DNA of 64,000 bases from Isoetes taiwanensis (lineage: Eukaryota; Streptophyta; Lycopodiopsida; Isoetales; Isoetaceae), in NCBI GenBank assembly GCA_021234155.1, contig JAJEKV010000080.1, forward strand, positions 4,321,953 to 4,385,952. Direction: 5' to 3'. Of the stretch, positions 33,848 through 45,039 are shown piece by piece. Under the pieces are notes generated by a model, which was not told the DNA's origin, made no database searches, and saw only the letters and a list, made by a program, of their open reading frames with translations. Position numbers and translations under genes: made by a program. Numbering within the stretch: position 1 is the stretch's first letter; every line of letters starts with the position of its first letter.

Positions 33848-33909
33848 GGCCTCTAAAACGTAAACCCTGTGCCTTGCCAAGTTATTGTAGGGTTTACGTT
33901 ATGGAGGCC
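33848..33909. repeat. Hairpin 1 with telo-box-like arm
   Basis: The arms are GGCCTCTAAAACGTAAACCC (+T) and its imperfect reverse complement, ending in GGTTTACGTTATGGAGGCC. They pair in 19 of 21 positions around a loop of about 20 bases. The arm contains AAACCCT, the core of the plant telo-box. Confidence 0.8.
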
Positions 33910-34164
33910 AAAACGTGGTCAGTTGCACTTGGGACCTGGTATACCTTTTTCAAACATGCATGCGGAGCCATGGCAACTGAAATAACCAGCTCTATTGGCG
34001 ATCCCGAATCATTCCAAAAAAATTTGCTACTACAAAATGTGTTCTTGACTTCTAATTGCGACACTCGAGGAGGGGGTAAATCCAAACCCCCATTTCGCCG
34101 GGCTATTGCTTTTTTTGATCGCAGCTTCTCGACCATGTCTCAAGTGCAACTGAATAAAACTCGA

Positions 34165-34222
34165 CCTCCATAACGTAAACCCTACAATAACCTAGCAACA
34201 CACAGGGTTTACGTTTTGGAGG
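34165..34222. repeat. Hairpin 2
   Basis: CCTCCATAACGTAAACCCT pairs with AGGGTTTACGTTTTGGAGG, 18 of 19 positions, across a loop of about 20 bases. It marks the boundary of a sub-repeat. Confidence 0.8.
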
Positions 34223-34489
34223 CCAAAACGTGGTCGACTTCTTTGATAACTAGGTGGATCATTTCTAAACATGCATGGGGAGCCACGAGAACTGAAATAA
34301 CAGAGTTTTGATCTATTGGCCAACCCGAGTGATCCCAAACAATTTTGCTACTGCATAAGGCGCTCTAGACTTTTAATTGCAAAACTAGGAGGAGATTAAA
34401 TCCAAACCCCATTCTGGCAGTTTCTACTGCCTCGTGTTTTCAAACGCAGCTGCTCGACCATGTCCCAAGTGCAACGGACCAAAGCCCGA

Positions 34490-34547
34490 CCTCCATAACG
34501 TAAACCCTACAATAACCTGGCAAGGCACAGGGTTTACGTTTTGGAGG
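34490..34547. repeat. Hairpin 3
   Basis: Same arms as hairpin 2, with a loop that reads ACAATAACCTGGCAAGGCAC. It starts the first inverted ~0.8-kb unit. Confidence 0.8.
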
Positions 34548-35307
34548 CTATACCCTAGCCAGATTGGACCAGGATCTTGCACAATGTCATGAGGTAGTGG
34601 GAGGGCATTGACGCCAGAAGACGGAGCCCTAAAACCTTCCAGAAGCAGTTCGACCCAAAATGTCCTCTCTGGAAGGTCCCCGCCACTCTGAAATCAACTC
34701 TCCCACCCCTAATCGTGATCCGACTCTCGCAACGAACTTCGAAACATCGACATTACCACGGAGACCAAGTTTCGTGGGCGTAAGACCACCCCGCTCGAGA
34801 AGCCCAATGTAGCTCATGTCCAACACGTTAGAGTGAATTGGCAATAGCGGAGGGTGAAATCTTACCGCCATGTAGAGGGTTCGTGTTTCTTTTTGCTGCA
34901 AAAAATGACCGTGGTAACTTGGTCCCTAGGGTAATTTCATTTGTTTTGGACGACATGGCTAAGTCAAATCCCATTCGAGCCTTTGTCTTGCCCGAACGAC
35001 AAAACACTTGGGTTTCTACACGATTACCGATCGCAGGACACTTTAAGCGGTTTGATGTGTTCTCCTTTGACAGGATCTTGAATTTTTGAACCTGCCGGGT
35101 TTCAAAGTTACTTGAAGCGTGGATTCAAATCGGTCGGATAGGGAAACCGGTTCCGGAAGGGAGGCATTGGCATTTGCCCTCCCTGAGGAGCACCGTAGGA
35201 AAGCCTTGCCTCGGTAAATCCAAACCCCATTTCGTCGGTTTCTATTGCTTCTTGTTTTCAACTGCGGCTTCGACCATGTCTCAAGTGCAATCGGAATAAA
35301 ACTTCGA

Positions 35308-35368
35308 CCTCCATAACGTAAACCCCTACAATAACCGGCAAGGCAGCACGGGTTTTACGTTTTGGAGG
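35308..35368. repeat. Hairpin 4
   Basis: Same arms with small indels (an extra C in the left arm and an extra T in the right arm). It starts the second inverted unit. Confidence 0.75.
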
Positions 35369-36116
35369 CCATACTCCTCCCGAGATTGGACCAGGATCTT
35401 GCAATAATGTCATGAGGTAGTGGGAGGGCATTGACGCTTAGTAGATTTTCGAGCCCTAAACCTTCGAAGCGGTTCGACCAAAGGTCCTCTCTGGAAGGTC
35501 CACGCCCGCGGACGGGCAACTCTCCCACCGGAATGATCCGACTGCAACGGATTCAAAACATCGACATTACCTTGGAGACCAAGTTTCGTGGGCGTAAGAC
35601 CACCCTGCCTCCGCCCAAAGTAGCTCATGTCTAACACGTTAAGTAGGAATTGGCCTTAGCGGAGGGGTGCGCAATCTTTTTGCCATGTAGAGGGTTCGTG
35701 TTTCTTTTGTCGCAAAAATGACCGTGTAACTTGGTCCCTAGGGTAATTTCGTTGTTTCGATGACATGGCAAAGTCAAATCTCCATTCGAGCCTTTGTAAT
35801 CTTTTCCCAAACGACAAAACACTTGGGTTTCTACACGGTTCATTGCAGACACTTTTTATGTTTGATATGTTCTCCCGGACAGATCTTGAATTTTTGAACT
35901 CTTTCGAAGCAAAGTTACTTGAAGCGTGGATTCAACGGTCGGATAGGGAAACCGGGTTCCGGGAAGGGAGGCATTGGCATTTGCCCTCCCGGAGGAGCAC
36001 TGGTAGGAAAGCCTGCCTCGGTAAATCCAAACCCCATTTCGGCAGTTTCTATTGCTTCTTGTTTTCAATGCGCACTTTCTAGACCATGTCTCAAGTGCAA
36101 TCGAATAAAACTTCGA

Positions 36117-36178
36117 CCTCCATAACGTAAACCCTACAATAACCTCGGCAAGGCCTGCCAGGGTTTACGTTTTGGAGG
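36117..36178. repeat. Hairpin 5
   Basis: Same arms as hairpin 2 with a slightly longer loop. It starts the third, truncated unit. Confidence 0.8.
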
Positions 36179-36445
36179 CCATACCCTAGTCCGATTGGAC
36201 CCGGGATCTTGCACAATGTCATGAGGTAGTGGGAGGGCGTTGACGCCAGAAGATGGAGCCCTAAAACCTTCCAGAAGCAGTTCGACCCAAAGGTCATCTC
36301 TGGAAGGTCCCTAGCCACGGACGGGCAACTCTCCCACCCCATTACCCCTCGAACCTCATCTAACTCCTCGCCAACGGACTCGAAACATCGACATTACCCT
36401 GGAGACCAAGTTTCGTGGGCAGAAGACCATCCCTGCTCCATCTCC

Positions 36446-36749
36446 TCGACAACCTTTCTTTATCCATCTCCTGGGTCGGCCTCTCCCCTCTGGTGAGAAA
36501 GCTGCGCAAAGTCCTGGCCTGGTTCGAGTTGGGGAAGTATGTCAGCGCATTAAGTTCTTCAGATCCCTCTATTCTATTCCTTGCCAAACTCCATATTCCT
36601 AGTCATCATGTCCATGTCACCATCATCTAGCCATGTCACCTAAAATTTGCCAACATCACCCAATGAAAAGACCAAAGATGGACATCTTTTCATTTTTGAC
36701 CTAGTCAAAACTTGACCTTGCTTACTTGGCATGCCATGTCACCACTTGG
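36446..36749. other. Unique spacer before minisatellite block 2
   Basis: No gene. It contains a few CATGTCACC words at 36608-36650 and 36730-36745 that may be degenerate array units. Confidence 0.4.
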
Positions 36750-37668
36750 GGTGTCTAGGTGGCATGCCTGAGCCACCTTGGCATGTTGGAGCCTAGGTGG
36801 CATGTTGGAGCCCACGTGGCATGTTTGAGCACCTTGGCATGTTTGAGCCTAGGTGGCATGTTAGAGCCACGGTGGCATGTTGGAGCCTAGGTGGCATGTT
36901 TGAGCCAACTTGGCATATTTAAGCCTAGGTGGCATGTTGTGAGCCACCTTGGCATGTTGGATCCTAGGTGGCATGGTGGAGCCCACGTGGCATGTTTGAG
37001 CCACCTTGGCATGTTGGAGCCTAGGTGGCATGTTGGAGCCTAGGTGGCATGTTTGAGCCCACCTTGGCATGTTTGAGCCACTTGGCATGTTTGAGCCTAG
37101 GTGGCATGTTGGAGCCTAGATGGCATGTTTGAGCCACCTTGGCATGTTGGAGCCTAGGTGGCATGTTGGATCCCACGTGGCATGTTTGAGCCTAGGTGGC
37201 ATGTTAGAGCCACGGTGGCATGTTGGAGCCTAGGTGGCATGTTTGAGCCAACTTGGCATATTTAAGCCTAGGTGGCATGTTGTGAGCCACCTTGGCATGT
37301 TGGAGCCTAGGTGGCATGGTGGAGCCCACATGGCATGTTTGAGCCACCTTGGCATGTTGGAGCCTAGGTGGCATGTTTGAGCCCACCTTGGCATGTTTGA
37401 GCCACCTGGCATGTGTGAGCCTAGGTGGCATGTTGGAGCCTAAGTGGCATGTTTGAGCCACCTTGGCACGTTTGAGCCTAGGTGGCATGTTGGAGCCACC
37501 TTGGCATGTTGGAGCCTAACTGAGCCTGCATGGCATGTTTGAGCCTATGTGGCATGTTTGAGCCACCTAGGAATGTTGGAGCCTAGGTGGCAAGTTGGAG
37601 CCCACGTGGCATATTTGAGCCACCTTGGCAAGTTGGAGCGTGGGATGTTTGAGCACGTTGGAGCCTAA
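36750..37668. repeat. 19-bp minisatellite array, block 2
   Basis: Same monomers as block 1. A higher-order duplication is visible: the order of variants at about 36840-37090 recurs at about 37196-37420. The Harbinger element interrupts the array at its right end, and the array resumes after it. Confidence 0.92.
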
Positions 37669-37908
37669 GGCCGGATTTCCACTAAACGGCAACTTAAAAA
37701 ATTACGTGGCTTTTTTTTTCCAGGCGGAAATGCAAAAGTGCCGGCAAATATCCTACCCTATAATTCCACTAAGCGGCAATACCATACACGTCACGAACAC
37801 CACCGTGGATTTCATCAATTTTTTCATCTCTCTTTCACAAATCCGTCTTCCCTCACAAATTCGTTTTCCCAAATCCGTCTTCCCTCACAAATTCGTTTTC
37901 CCTGAGAA

Positions 37909-39336
37909 ATGGAGAGAAAACATATTATTGCAATTGCAGCTTTCATATACTACTGGTTCAAAACATTTTTGGATGATACTTCTATTGCAGCTGCAACCGC
38001 TTTACATTCTTGGATGCAGGATTCTCAAATTTTGATTGAAGGACTTGATGGCAGAATGGATAGAGACGTCAACATTTGGGCTTACAAGAGGCCCGATCTC
38101 TTCATGGATGTCGCTTTAATGGGATCATACAGCAATCACATGTTTAAAAGACGGGTAAGAGTTTCTAGAGCCACATTTCGATATATTTGTGAAGCTTTGG
38201 GACCAGTTTTAAAACGAGAGGATACAAGGATGCGTCTTGCTGTGCCAGTGGAGAAGAAGGTATGTATTGCTTTGTCAAGATTAGCAACGGGAAACACCTT
38301 GAGAGACATAGGTGATTCTTATGGCATAGGTGAAACAACCTCACAGCGGGCAGTTGTTGAATTTTGTGGTGCTGTTAAAGAACACTTAGAACCAATGTGT
38401 ATTAGGTGGCCCTCAGTTAAGAGAATGGAACAGCTTGCAAAGGATTTTGAGAAAATGAGAGGCATTCCTTTCGTTGTTGGAGCAGTTGATGGATGCCATC
38501 TACCAATTATTGCTCCAAGTGACAATCCTCAGGATTACTTTAACAGGAAAGGTTTTCACTCAGTACTCCTTCAGGCTATAGTTTCATCGGATTGTTATGT
38601 GTGGGATTATGATGTCGGATGGGCTGGTAGTATCCATGATTGGAAGCTATTTCAACAGTCAAAAGCAGGCCAGCGTATAGAAAGTGGACAATTGGGAAAG
38701 TATTGCATTGTCGGCGATGCAGCTTATCCACCCAGGCCTTGGATGCTGCCACCATACAAGGGACATAAGGATGGCTTGACTGATATGCAATCAAATTGGA
38801 ATTATGTCCAATCTTCTACTCGCATGCCTGTTGAATGCACATTTGGCCAGTTGAAGGCAAGGTTTAGAATTTTGATGAAGAGAGTGGATATGTTATTGCA
38901 TAATGTTCCAGATATGGTATCAGCATGTCTAGTCCTTCATAATCTTTGTATTAGACACCAGGATTCCTTTGACGCTTCTTGGATTGATGAGGCTACAGAG
39001 GAGATGCAAAGAAGTATTGAGAATGAAAAGCTAACCAAAAGATATGCCAAGTTACTCAAAAGGCGCCAGCTACCAAACACTGAGATAGCACAAGCAGCTT
39101 GCTACAACATACATCGAGTAAAAGGCGTTTCATTGAATCCACTGGAAGCTCTAGAGAGAGCTTTGGAAGAGGATGATGAGGGTGAGGGTGAAATGCAAAA
39201 GAGAATGAAATCAAATAAACCTCAAGCAGAAATGACTGCTGACAATGCTAGCAGAAGAAATGCCATTGCCAAAGCAATGTATGATAAGAAGACTGCAGAG
39301 CTAGTTGCTCATGTTTTTAGAACTCCGTCTCCTTGA
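37909..39336 (+). CDS. PIF/Harbinger DDE transposase
   Basis: An uninterrupted 475-codon frame without an intron, beginning 240 bases inside the left terminal repeat. Residues about 105-140 form a helix-turn-helix (KVCIALSRLATGNTLRDIGDSYGIGETT). The nuclease domain has the first aspartate in VVGAVDGCHLPI (about 193), the second in IVGDAAYPPRPWMLP (about 270), and the glutamate in PVECTFGQLKARFRIL (about 314). It cuts and moves the element at TAA/TTA targets together with its Myb-like partner. The C-terminal tail is acidic and then basic. No disruption is visible, so it may still encode an active enzyme. Confidence 0.93.
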   Translation: MERKHIIAIAAFIYYWFKTFLDDTSIAAATALHSWMQDSQILIEGLDGRMDRDVNIWAYKRPDLFMDVALMGSYSNHMFKRRVRVSRATFRYICEALGPVLKREDTRMRLAVPVEKKVCIALSRLATGNTLRDIGDSYGIGETTSQRAVVEFCGAVKEHLEPMCIRWPSVKRMEQLAKDFEKMRGIPFVVGAVDGCHLPIIAPSDNPQDYFNRKGFHSVLLQAIVSSDCYVWDYDVGWAGSIHDWKLFQQSKAGQRIESGQLGKYCIVGDAAYPPRPWMLPPYKGHKDGLTDMQSNWNYVQSSTRMPVECTFGQLKARFRILMKRVDMLLHNVPDMVSACLVLHNLCIRHQDSFDASWIDEATEEMQRSIENEKLTKRYAKLLKRRQLPNTEIAQAACYNIHRVKGVSLNPLEALERALEEDDEGEGEMQKRMKSNKPQAEMTADNASRRNAIAKAMYDKKTAELVAHVFRTPSP

Positions 39337-40278
39337 TTGTGAATGCTTAATCCTCATTGTTATGATTTATTTGAGTTGGCTTGATTAATTCAGTTCAGTT
39401 TACAATTGAGTTCAGTTGTGCTGGAAAACAGAGTAGGCATTAGTTGCATGTGTTTTCTAAACTGTGTTTTCCAAAACTGTGACAGAAAAGGTGCTTCTCT
39501 TTGGAATGCAATAACTCGAGTTATATTCAGTCAAATTGACTGATTTTAGTTGCTTTGGAAAGTAGACTTTCAGATGATCATTTTTATGCTTTGAATTGTA
39601 AAATTCCGATCTCTGTACAGGGAGAACGACCCTTCTAAAGTCAGCCAATTTTCTGATACAGTTTTACCATTTTCAGAGAATGTGCATTTCTCTTTTGAAT
39701 GTGTCATGTTCTCTTTTTGCTTATATGATATTTTGAATCATCAGGGCAATTTAGCCCTCCAAAAGAAGAGACCATCAATGATCCAACTAACCCAAAACAT
39801 TACTAAGAAGGAATAGCTGAGTTTAATGCAATGCAGAAAGGATCCTTCCTTGACATGAAATTTCTGTCATAAGGAGCAGGAAATGAGGAAGGACTGCTGT
39901 CATGTTTCCTTATTCTTTGATCTTGCATAATCGTGAGATCCCTGGTTTCATAAATGAAAGGAGTCTTGTTGTGGAGTTCTTTCTTTTTCCATGCCAAGTT
40001 TAATGTGGAATCTTAAGCATAACCATGTAAGAATATCATAAAAAAGCGTCTGAGACAATATCTCGATATGTCTAAGATTGATAAATGACATGATAAACAT
40101 AATAAAAAACATAAACCAGTTAAAAGTCTTAAAAAAGGCTCAATGCTCAAATGCTCAATGCTCAATGCTCAAGTCTATAACTAACTGCAAGAAATTAATG
40201 AAACCCAGCAGCCACCTTGAAGATTGAATCGTGTATTCATAGCTTCCTCACAAGCTCAGCAAAAAACTCCTTCATTGA

Positions 40279-41568
40279 TTATGCAATTTCAATTTTCTTG
40301 GACTCCCAATTCCCAAATGCTTCAATCAATTCTTTTCTTCCTTCCCTCATTTCACTTAAAAGCAAGTTTTTCTTCGCATTTGCCTTCAACCGTGTCCTTG
40401 AGCCTTCACTCTCTACTTTCTCCTCCTTCACCTCCTTCACCTCTTTTACATCAGCATTAACATCTTCTTCGTCAGAGGAAATTGAACCTCCATGCACAGC
40501 TTTTGTAACGTTTGCACGAGTGCCCATGTACTCGTCAATTAAATCATACCAAGGGCCTCCACGACGATCATTCCCGGACACAGAATTCCATGCCTTTTGA
40601 GTTGTAAATTCCTGTATGGATCAAGTAATGATAGACAAAAAACAAGATACTAAAGTTTCTTAAAAATAAACAATGATAAACAAAAAGAATACAAACAAAA
40701 CGAAGATAAACGAATAGAGATTATTATTGAAGTTTATCAAAATGTACTTTCTCACCTTGAATAAACTGCTCCACCGCTTGCGACAAGCTTCATGATCCTT
40801 GTTAAAATCAGGATGTTGAGCAACTAGCTTCACTAACACGGACCTCTATAGATTAACTCCTTGCTTGGGAGATTTCGAAAATTCTTCTTGCATTTCTCCA
40901 CGCACATGAATGAGAGATACAGTCCATTTATCTTCCCATCTCGTCTTTGTGGATTTCTCTGCTGAATTATCTTCCTGTCTTTCAAGGTCTACAACTACAG
41001 CTTGTTTTTTCTTTTCTTTCTGTGTTGTCTCTTCTTTTGGAGGTCTGCCACGTTTTTTCTTTGGAGCAGGGGCAGTAGCAGCAGAAGGTATTTTCAGGAC
41101 ATCAATACTAGCAGACTGAGTTGAGAGATGAGCAGATTGAGTTGGGAGATGAGCAGTACTCATTGGTGCAGAAGAAAATCCAGCAAATGAAGCACCAGAG
41201 TGTGCCATCATCCAAGAGTTTGCAGGGAGTCCATGACTATTGAATCCGTGAATGGCTGATGAAGAATGACTTCCAGCCATGGATGCTGGAATGGTAGGAT
41301 TCATCAATAACGAAGTAAAATTCGATGCAATTTGACCAATTCCTGTTGCCATAGCAGTGGAGAAAGTAGGCTGATAAGGAATGTAATTCAAACCTGATGG
41401 AAGAATAGAAGCACCTGCATGTGTCGGGGATTGTGAGGACGGCACAAACTCAGATTCCTGGAATTCGTCCATGGAAATTCTGTCTTTCTTGCAAGATTCG
41501 GCAAACTTCACCGCCAATCCAACCAATACTATATCCCTTGAATAGCCCGCCAAAACGTAGAACATCAA
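40279..41568 (-). pseudogene. Harbinger Myb/SANT-like partner protein, one stop
   Basis: Two exons fit: 41568-40756, ending at a GTGAGA donor, and 40611-40279, starting after an ACAG acceptor; together 381 sense codons. The first exon includes a basic AT-hook-like patch (KKKRGRPPKEE) and the trihelix/SANT part, with KWTVSLIHV early and DFNKDHEACRKRWSSLFK at its end. The second starts EFTTQKAWNSVSG and has an acidic and lysine-rich tail. An in-frame TAG at 40846-40848 interrupts the SANT region. In this superfamily the protein helps bind the terminal repeats and brings the transposase to the nucleus. The stop would disable it unless it is a sequencing error. Confidence 0.85.
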
Positions 41569-41813
41569 TCGACGGTGCTGAGATGGATGTTGTTGGTGCT
41601 GAGATGGATGCTATTGCCATCGATTTATCATTGTACCGGGCAATATTGCCCGGTAGAGAAAAAATTCAACGGCAGCATAATATTTTATGCCAAGTAGGAG
41701 TCTGCCGCCCTCAATGGAAAGACGCCCAAACTGCCATTGATGCCGTGGAGTTTTTTAATTGGAGTTCGTGTTAATTTTTTGTTGCCGTTGCCGTTAATGG
41801 AAATTCGGCCTAA

Positions 41814-42450
41814 GTGGCATGTTTGAGCCATTTTGCATGTTGGAGCCTAAGTGGCATGTTGGAGCCACAGTGGCATGTTTGAGCCTAGGTGGCATGTTAG
41901 AGCCACCTTGGCATGTTGGAGCCCACGTGGCATGTTGGAGCCCACGTGGCATGTTTGAGCCACCTTGGCATGTTGGAGCCTAGGTGGCATGTTGAAGCCC
42001 ATGTGGCATGTTTGAGCCACCTTGTCATGTTGGAGCCTAGGTGGCATGTTTGAGCCACCTTGGCATGTTGGAGCCTATTTTGCATGTTGGAGCCCACGTG
42101 GCATGTTTGAGCCACTTTGGCATGTTTGAGCCTAGGTGGCATGTTAGAGCTACGGTGGCATGCTGGAGCCTATGTGGCATGTTTGAGCCAACTTGGCATA
42201 TTTAAGCCTAGGTGACATGTTGTGAGCCACCTTGGCATGTTGGAGCCTAGGTGGCATGGTGGAGCCCACGTGGCATGTTTGCGCCACGTTGGCATATTGA
42301 ACTTGCATGGCATGTTAGAGCCAGCGTGGCATGTTGGAGCCACCTTGGCATGTTGGAGCCACCTTTGTGGCATGTTTGAGCCACCTTGTGTATGTTTGAG
42401 CCACCTTGGTGGCATGTTTGAGCCACCTTGGCATGTTTGAGCTGTTTGGG
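41814..42450. repeat. 19-bp minisatellite array, block 3
   Basis: Continuation of the block 2 array on the other side of the Harbinger element, with the same monomer types. Several units near its right end are expanded or damaged (for example CACCTTGTGTATG). Confidence 0.92.
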
Positions 42451-42500
42451 ACCTGAGATCATGTGCATATCTTGAAAAAATGGATTTGAGGCATAAAAAG

Positions 42501-42693
<193 letters not shown>

Positions 42694-43205
42694 ACGCCTG
42701 GACGCTAGGGTTTTCACGCTTTGTAACCCGAGAAAGCCATAGCTCTCACATCTGATGTCAGTTACAGCGGGGTTGGGCTGCGTTGGAAAGCTTATTTCGA
42801 GCTCTTTCCAACGGTGTATAATATCAATACTTTTGATTCAGTTTAACAGTCTGTAATTGGCATTTTCCGGGACTGTATACAGGACAACGGGTAGGACAAA
42901 TGGCAAAAAAGAAACAGTAGAAGGGACCGCGTAAACAAAAAAGAGGGAACCGAGGATCTTTGGTCGTCATCAGACTTCAGTCTTTTAACACAGGGGAACC
43001 GAAGTATCAAGAAAATAGGGAACCTGGTTTTTCCTCCACGAATCGGAAGCTCCAGAAAAACTTAGGTGCTGACCAAGCAAGATCTCATTAGATGCCGTTG
43101 GCCGCGGAGGGCAGCCATGGAATTCTCAACCCCGTCTATGAAGACATCAATGGAGGCCTCTGTCCCAAAACATGGTAAGTGATTTGAAATCTTTCTTGTT
43201 AGCTC

Positions 43206-43801
43206 ATGTGCAAGCGTAAGGAGAAATGTCGGCCTAATATGATAATGGAATTAGAGCAGTTCAAGAAGGGGATTAAAGCAGAATTTGAAGCTTTCAAGCA
43301 AGAGGTTTTGAGTGAAGATAGTGATTGTGAAGATGATGTAGAAGAGCAGGAAGAAAAGGACATCTCTGGAATCCAAAAGCAATTATCAGCTTTTATAGAA
43401 GAGCAAGAAAGGAGAGAAAAGGCATTGAACATCCGCTTTGATTGGCATACCGAATGCACCGCAGAAAAGACCAAAGACATTGTTCGGGCTTTTTGTGAAA
43501 ATGAACCATGGTGATAGATTCAGGCATTACAGATGCATTTCGGATTGGCAAGCAAACTGATAGGGATCGTCACATTATTGTCAAATTCAGATCAAAGGAA
43601 GACAAGATTAATATACTGAAAAAGAAGACCATGCTCAAGGGAAAGAAGATCTGGATCAATGATGATCTTACTAAGAACCAGTTTCAAGAGTACAAGGAAC
43701 AAAAAGTGCATCCTCAAGGAAGCAAGGCAAGCGGGGAAAAAAGCGTACTGGCGACGGGGGAAGGTCATGGTGGAAAACCCAGAAAATCCATAGGTATTTG
43801 A
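43206..43801 (+). pseudogene. LINE ORF1-like protein
   Basis: Two overlapping frames make up one charged protein. The first has coiled-coil character (MELEQFKKGIKAEFEAFKQEVL and an acidic run), followed by the second with DRHIIVKFRSKEDKINILKKK, which resembles the RNA-binding part of L1-type ORF1 proteins. The frames change at about 43505. The product would bind the element's RNA. Confidence 0.6.
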
Positions 43802-43814
43802 GACCACTAGGTTA

Positions 43815-44640
43815 ATGTGTTGGAACATAAATTCTATTAGTCAGTATAAAATAGATGTAGTAGATGATCTATTTTCAAATGTAGATGTTTTGTTCTTCTT
43901 AGAAAGTTGTGAAAATGAAGAAAAAGGTTTACCAGACATACATGGGTTTACACTGTTGCACTCCGTTTGGCACAATAAAGGCTGGCGCCTAAAAGGACAT
44001 GGCGGGATTGCATGCTTTGTAAGGTCAGGCATGAAACACCTGGTGAAAATAATGAATGAAAGAGGATCATTGCAGCATATCTGGGTGGAGTTACATGGCC
44101 AGAAAGGTAAGATCTTTGTGGCGGGATGTTACTTTCCACCGAGAGAATCACCAGTTTATGACTCAGACCACCTGGATCGGGATGACCCCTTTTTTAGTTT
44201 AGAACAGGATGTGCTTTCATTGCTGCCAGATGGTGATGTTCTCTTATTAGGAGATTTCAACGGGCACATTGCTACCAAACAAGAAGCTATCGCTAGCATG
44301 GAAGGGGATCCCGTATGGGTTGAGATGCTTGATGATAAGGAAGTATCCCAGGAAGGATGGAGTAGAACCACGGCAGATAGAATAAGATGGCCTACACCCC
44401 AAGGCAACCATGTGCTTAATATGTGCAGCGGGCTTGATTTATTGGTTTATAATGGCACACAGAGGTTTCCAGGTACAGGTAAGTGCACATGCAGAAATGC
44501 AAGTGTTGTTGATCTCGTTCTTGCTACATCCCGGGTTTGCGTAAACAGTGTTACATATGTCTATAGGGGAAGAGATGGAAAAGATCTCAGATCATACACC
44601 GATAACAGTTGTGTTAAGCACCAAGAATTACACATGCCAC
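43815..44640 (+). pseudogene. LINE AP-like endonuclease domain
   Basis: Conserved blocks appear in order: CWNINSI near the start, FFLESCEN, HGGIACFVR, LLLGDFNGHI, and SVVDLVLATS. The last catalytic histidine block, SDHTPI, is present at about 44585-44605 but in the +1 frame, so a frameshift separates it. The enzyme would nick target DNA to prime reverse transcription. Confidence 0.85.
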
Positions 44641-45039
44641 CAGCACGGTTGTGTCTCTAAGCCTCGCATACGTATGAAATATCATAAAGTGGAAAGCTAT
44701 ATGAAGAAGTGTGAGGCAAGAGCCTCCACAACAAATTGGCCCAGCGACACTGATATATTAAGTGACAAGATTGCAGAGCTAGTTCTAGATGTTGCCACTG
44801 ATTGTTTTGTCTCACGCAGAAAGATGAAGGGGTTGCCATGCAATAGTTGGTTTGATGCGTCTTGTAGGGCAAAAAGAGAGGCATTTAAGGTGCAAGGGGG
44901 AAGATAGACGAGATTAAAGAAAGAATATTTTGCACTCACGAAAATCAAAAAAAAAAAAGTATGTATATCGAGAAAGCAGGAGCTGATCCGTGACACTATA
45001 GCAGATCCCAAACAATTCTGGAATGAGCTTAAGCCTAAG

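Larger units (their letters stand above)
33156..36445. repeat. Array of ~0.8-kb units with internal hairpins
   Basis: One unit runs on the plus strand (about 33165-33905). Two complete and one partial unit run in inverted orientation (about 34490-35300, 35310-36115, 36117-36440). The spacing between equivalent points is about 820 and 810 bases. Between the plus unit and the inverted ones lie two ~300-base sub-repeats. Each junction carries a hairpin of about 60 bases. Unit ends contain conserved words such as GAGGTAGTGGGAGGGC and CAGATTGGACC-like text. No open frame is shared by all copies. Origin unknown; it is flanked on both sides by the same minisatellite. Confidence 0.75.
37669..41810. 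mobile_element. Complete PIF/Harbinger transposon
   Basis: The terminal inverted repeats begin GGCCGGATTTCCACTAAACG on the left; the right end read inverted begins GGCCGAATTTCCATTAACGG. The 3-bp target duplication is TAA at 37666-37668 and 41811-41813. Inside are the two genes expected for the superfamily, a DDE transposase and a Myb/SANT-like protein, in convergent orientation. The TAA-type target, paired genes and GGCC-type ends define the class. It inserted into the 19-bp minisatellite, whose monomer is continuous across the insertion once one TAA is removed. Confidence 0.95.

Noticed and set aside
33848-36178. Interstitial telomere repeats suggested by AAACCCT words
   Set aside because: The word occurs singly within hairpin arms and not as tandem TTTAGGG units.
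33568-36630. Several 60-120-codon open frames in the 0.8-kb units
   Set aside because: The frames are not kept between unit copies, which carry indels relative to each other, and no domain is present.
32030-42450. CRISPR-like array
   Set aside because: The units are contiguous minisatellite monomers without unique spacers, in a plant nuclear context.
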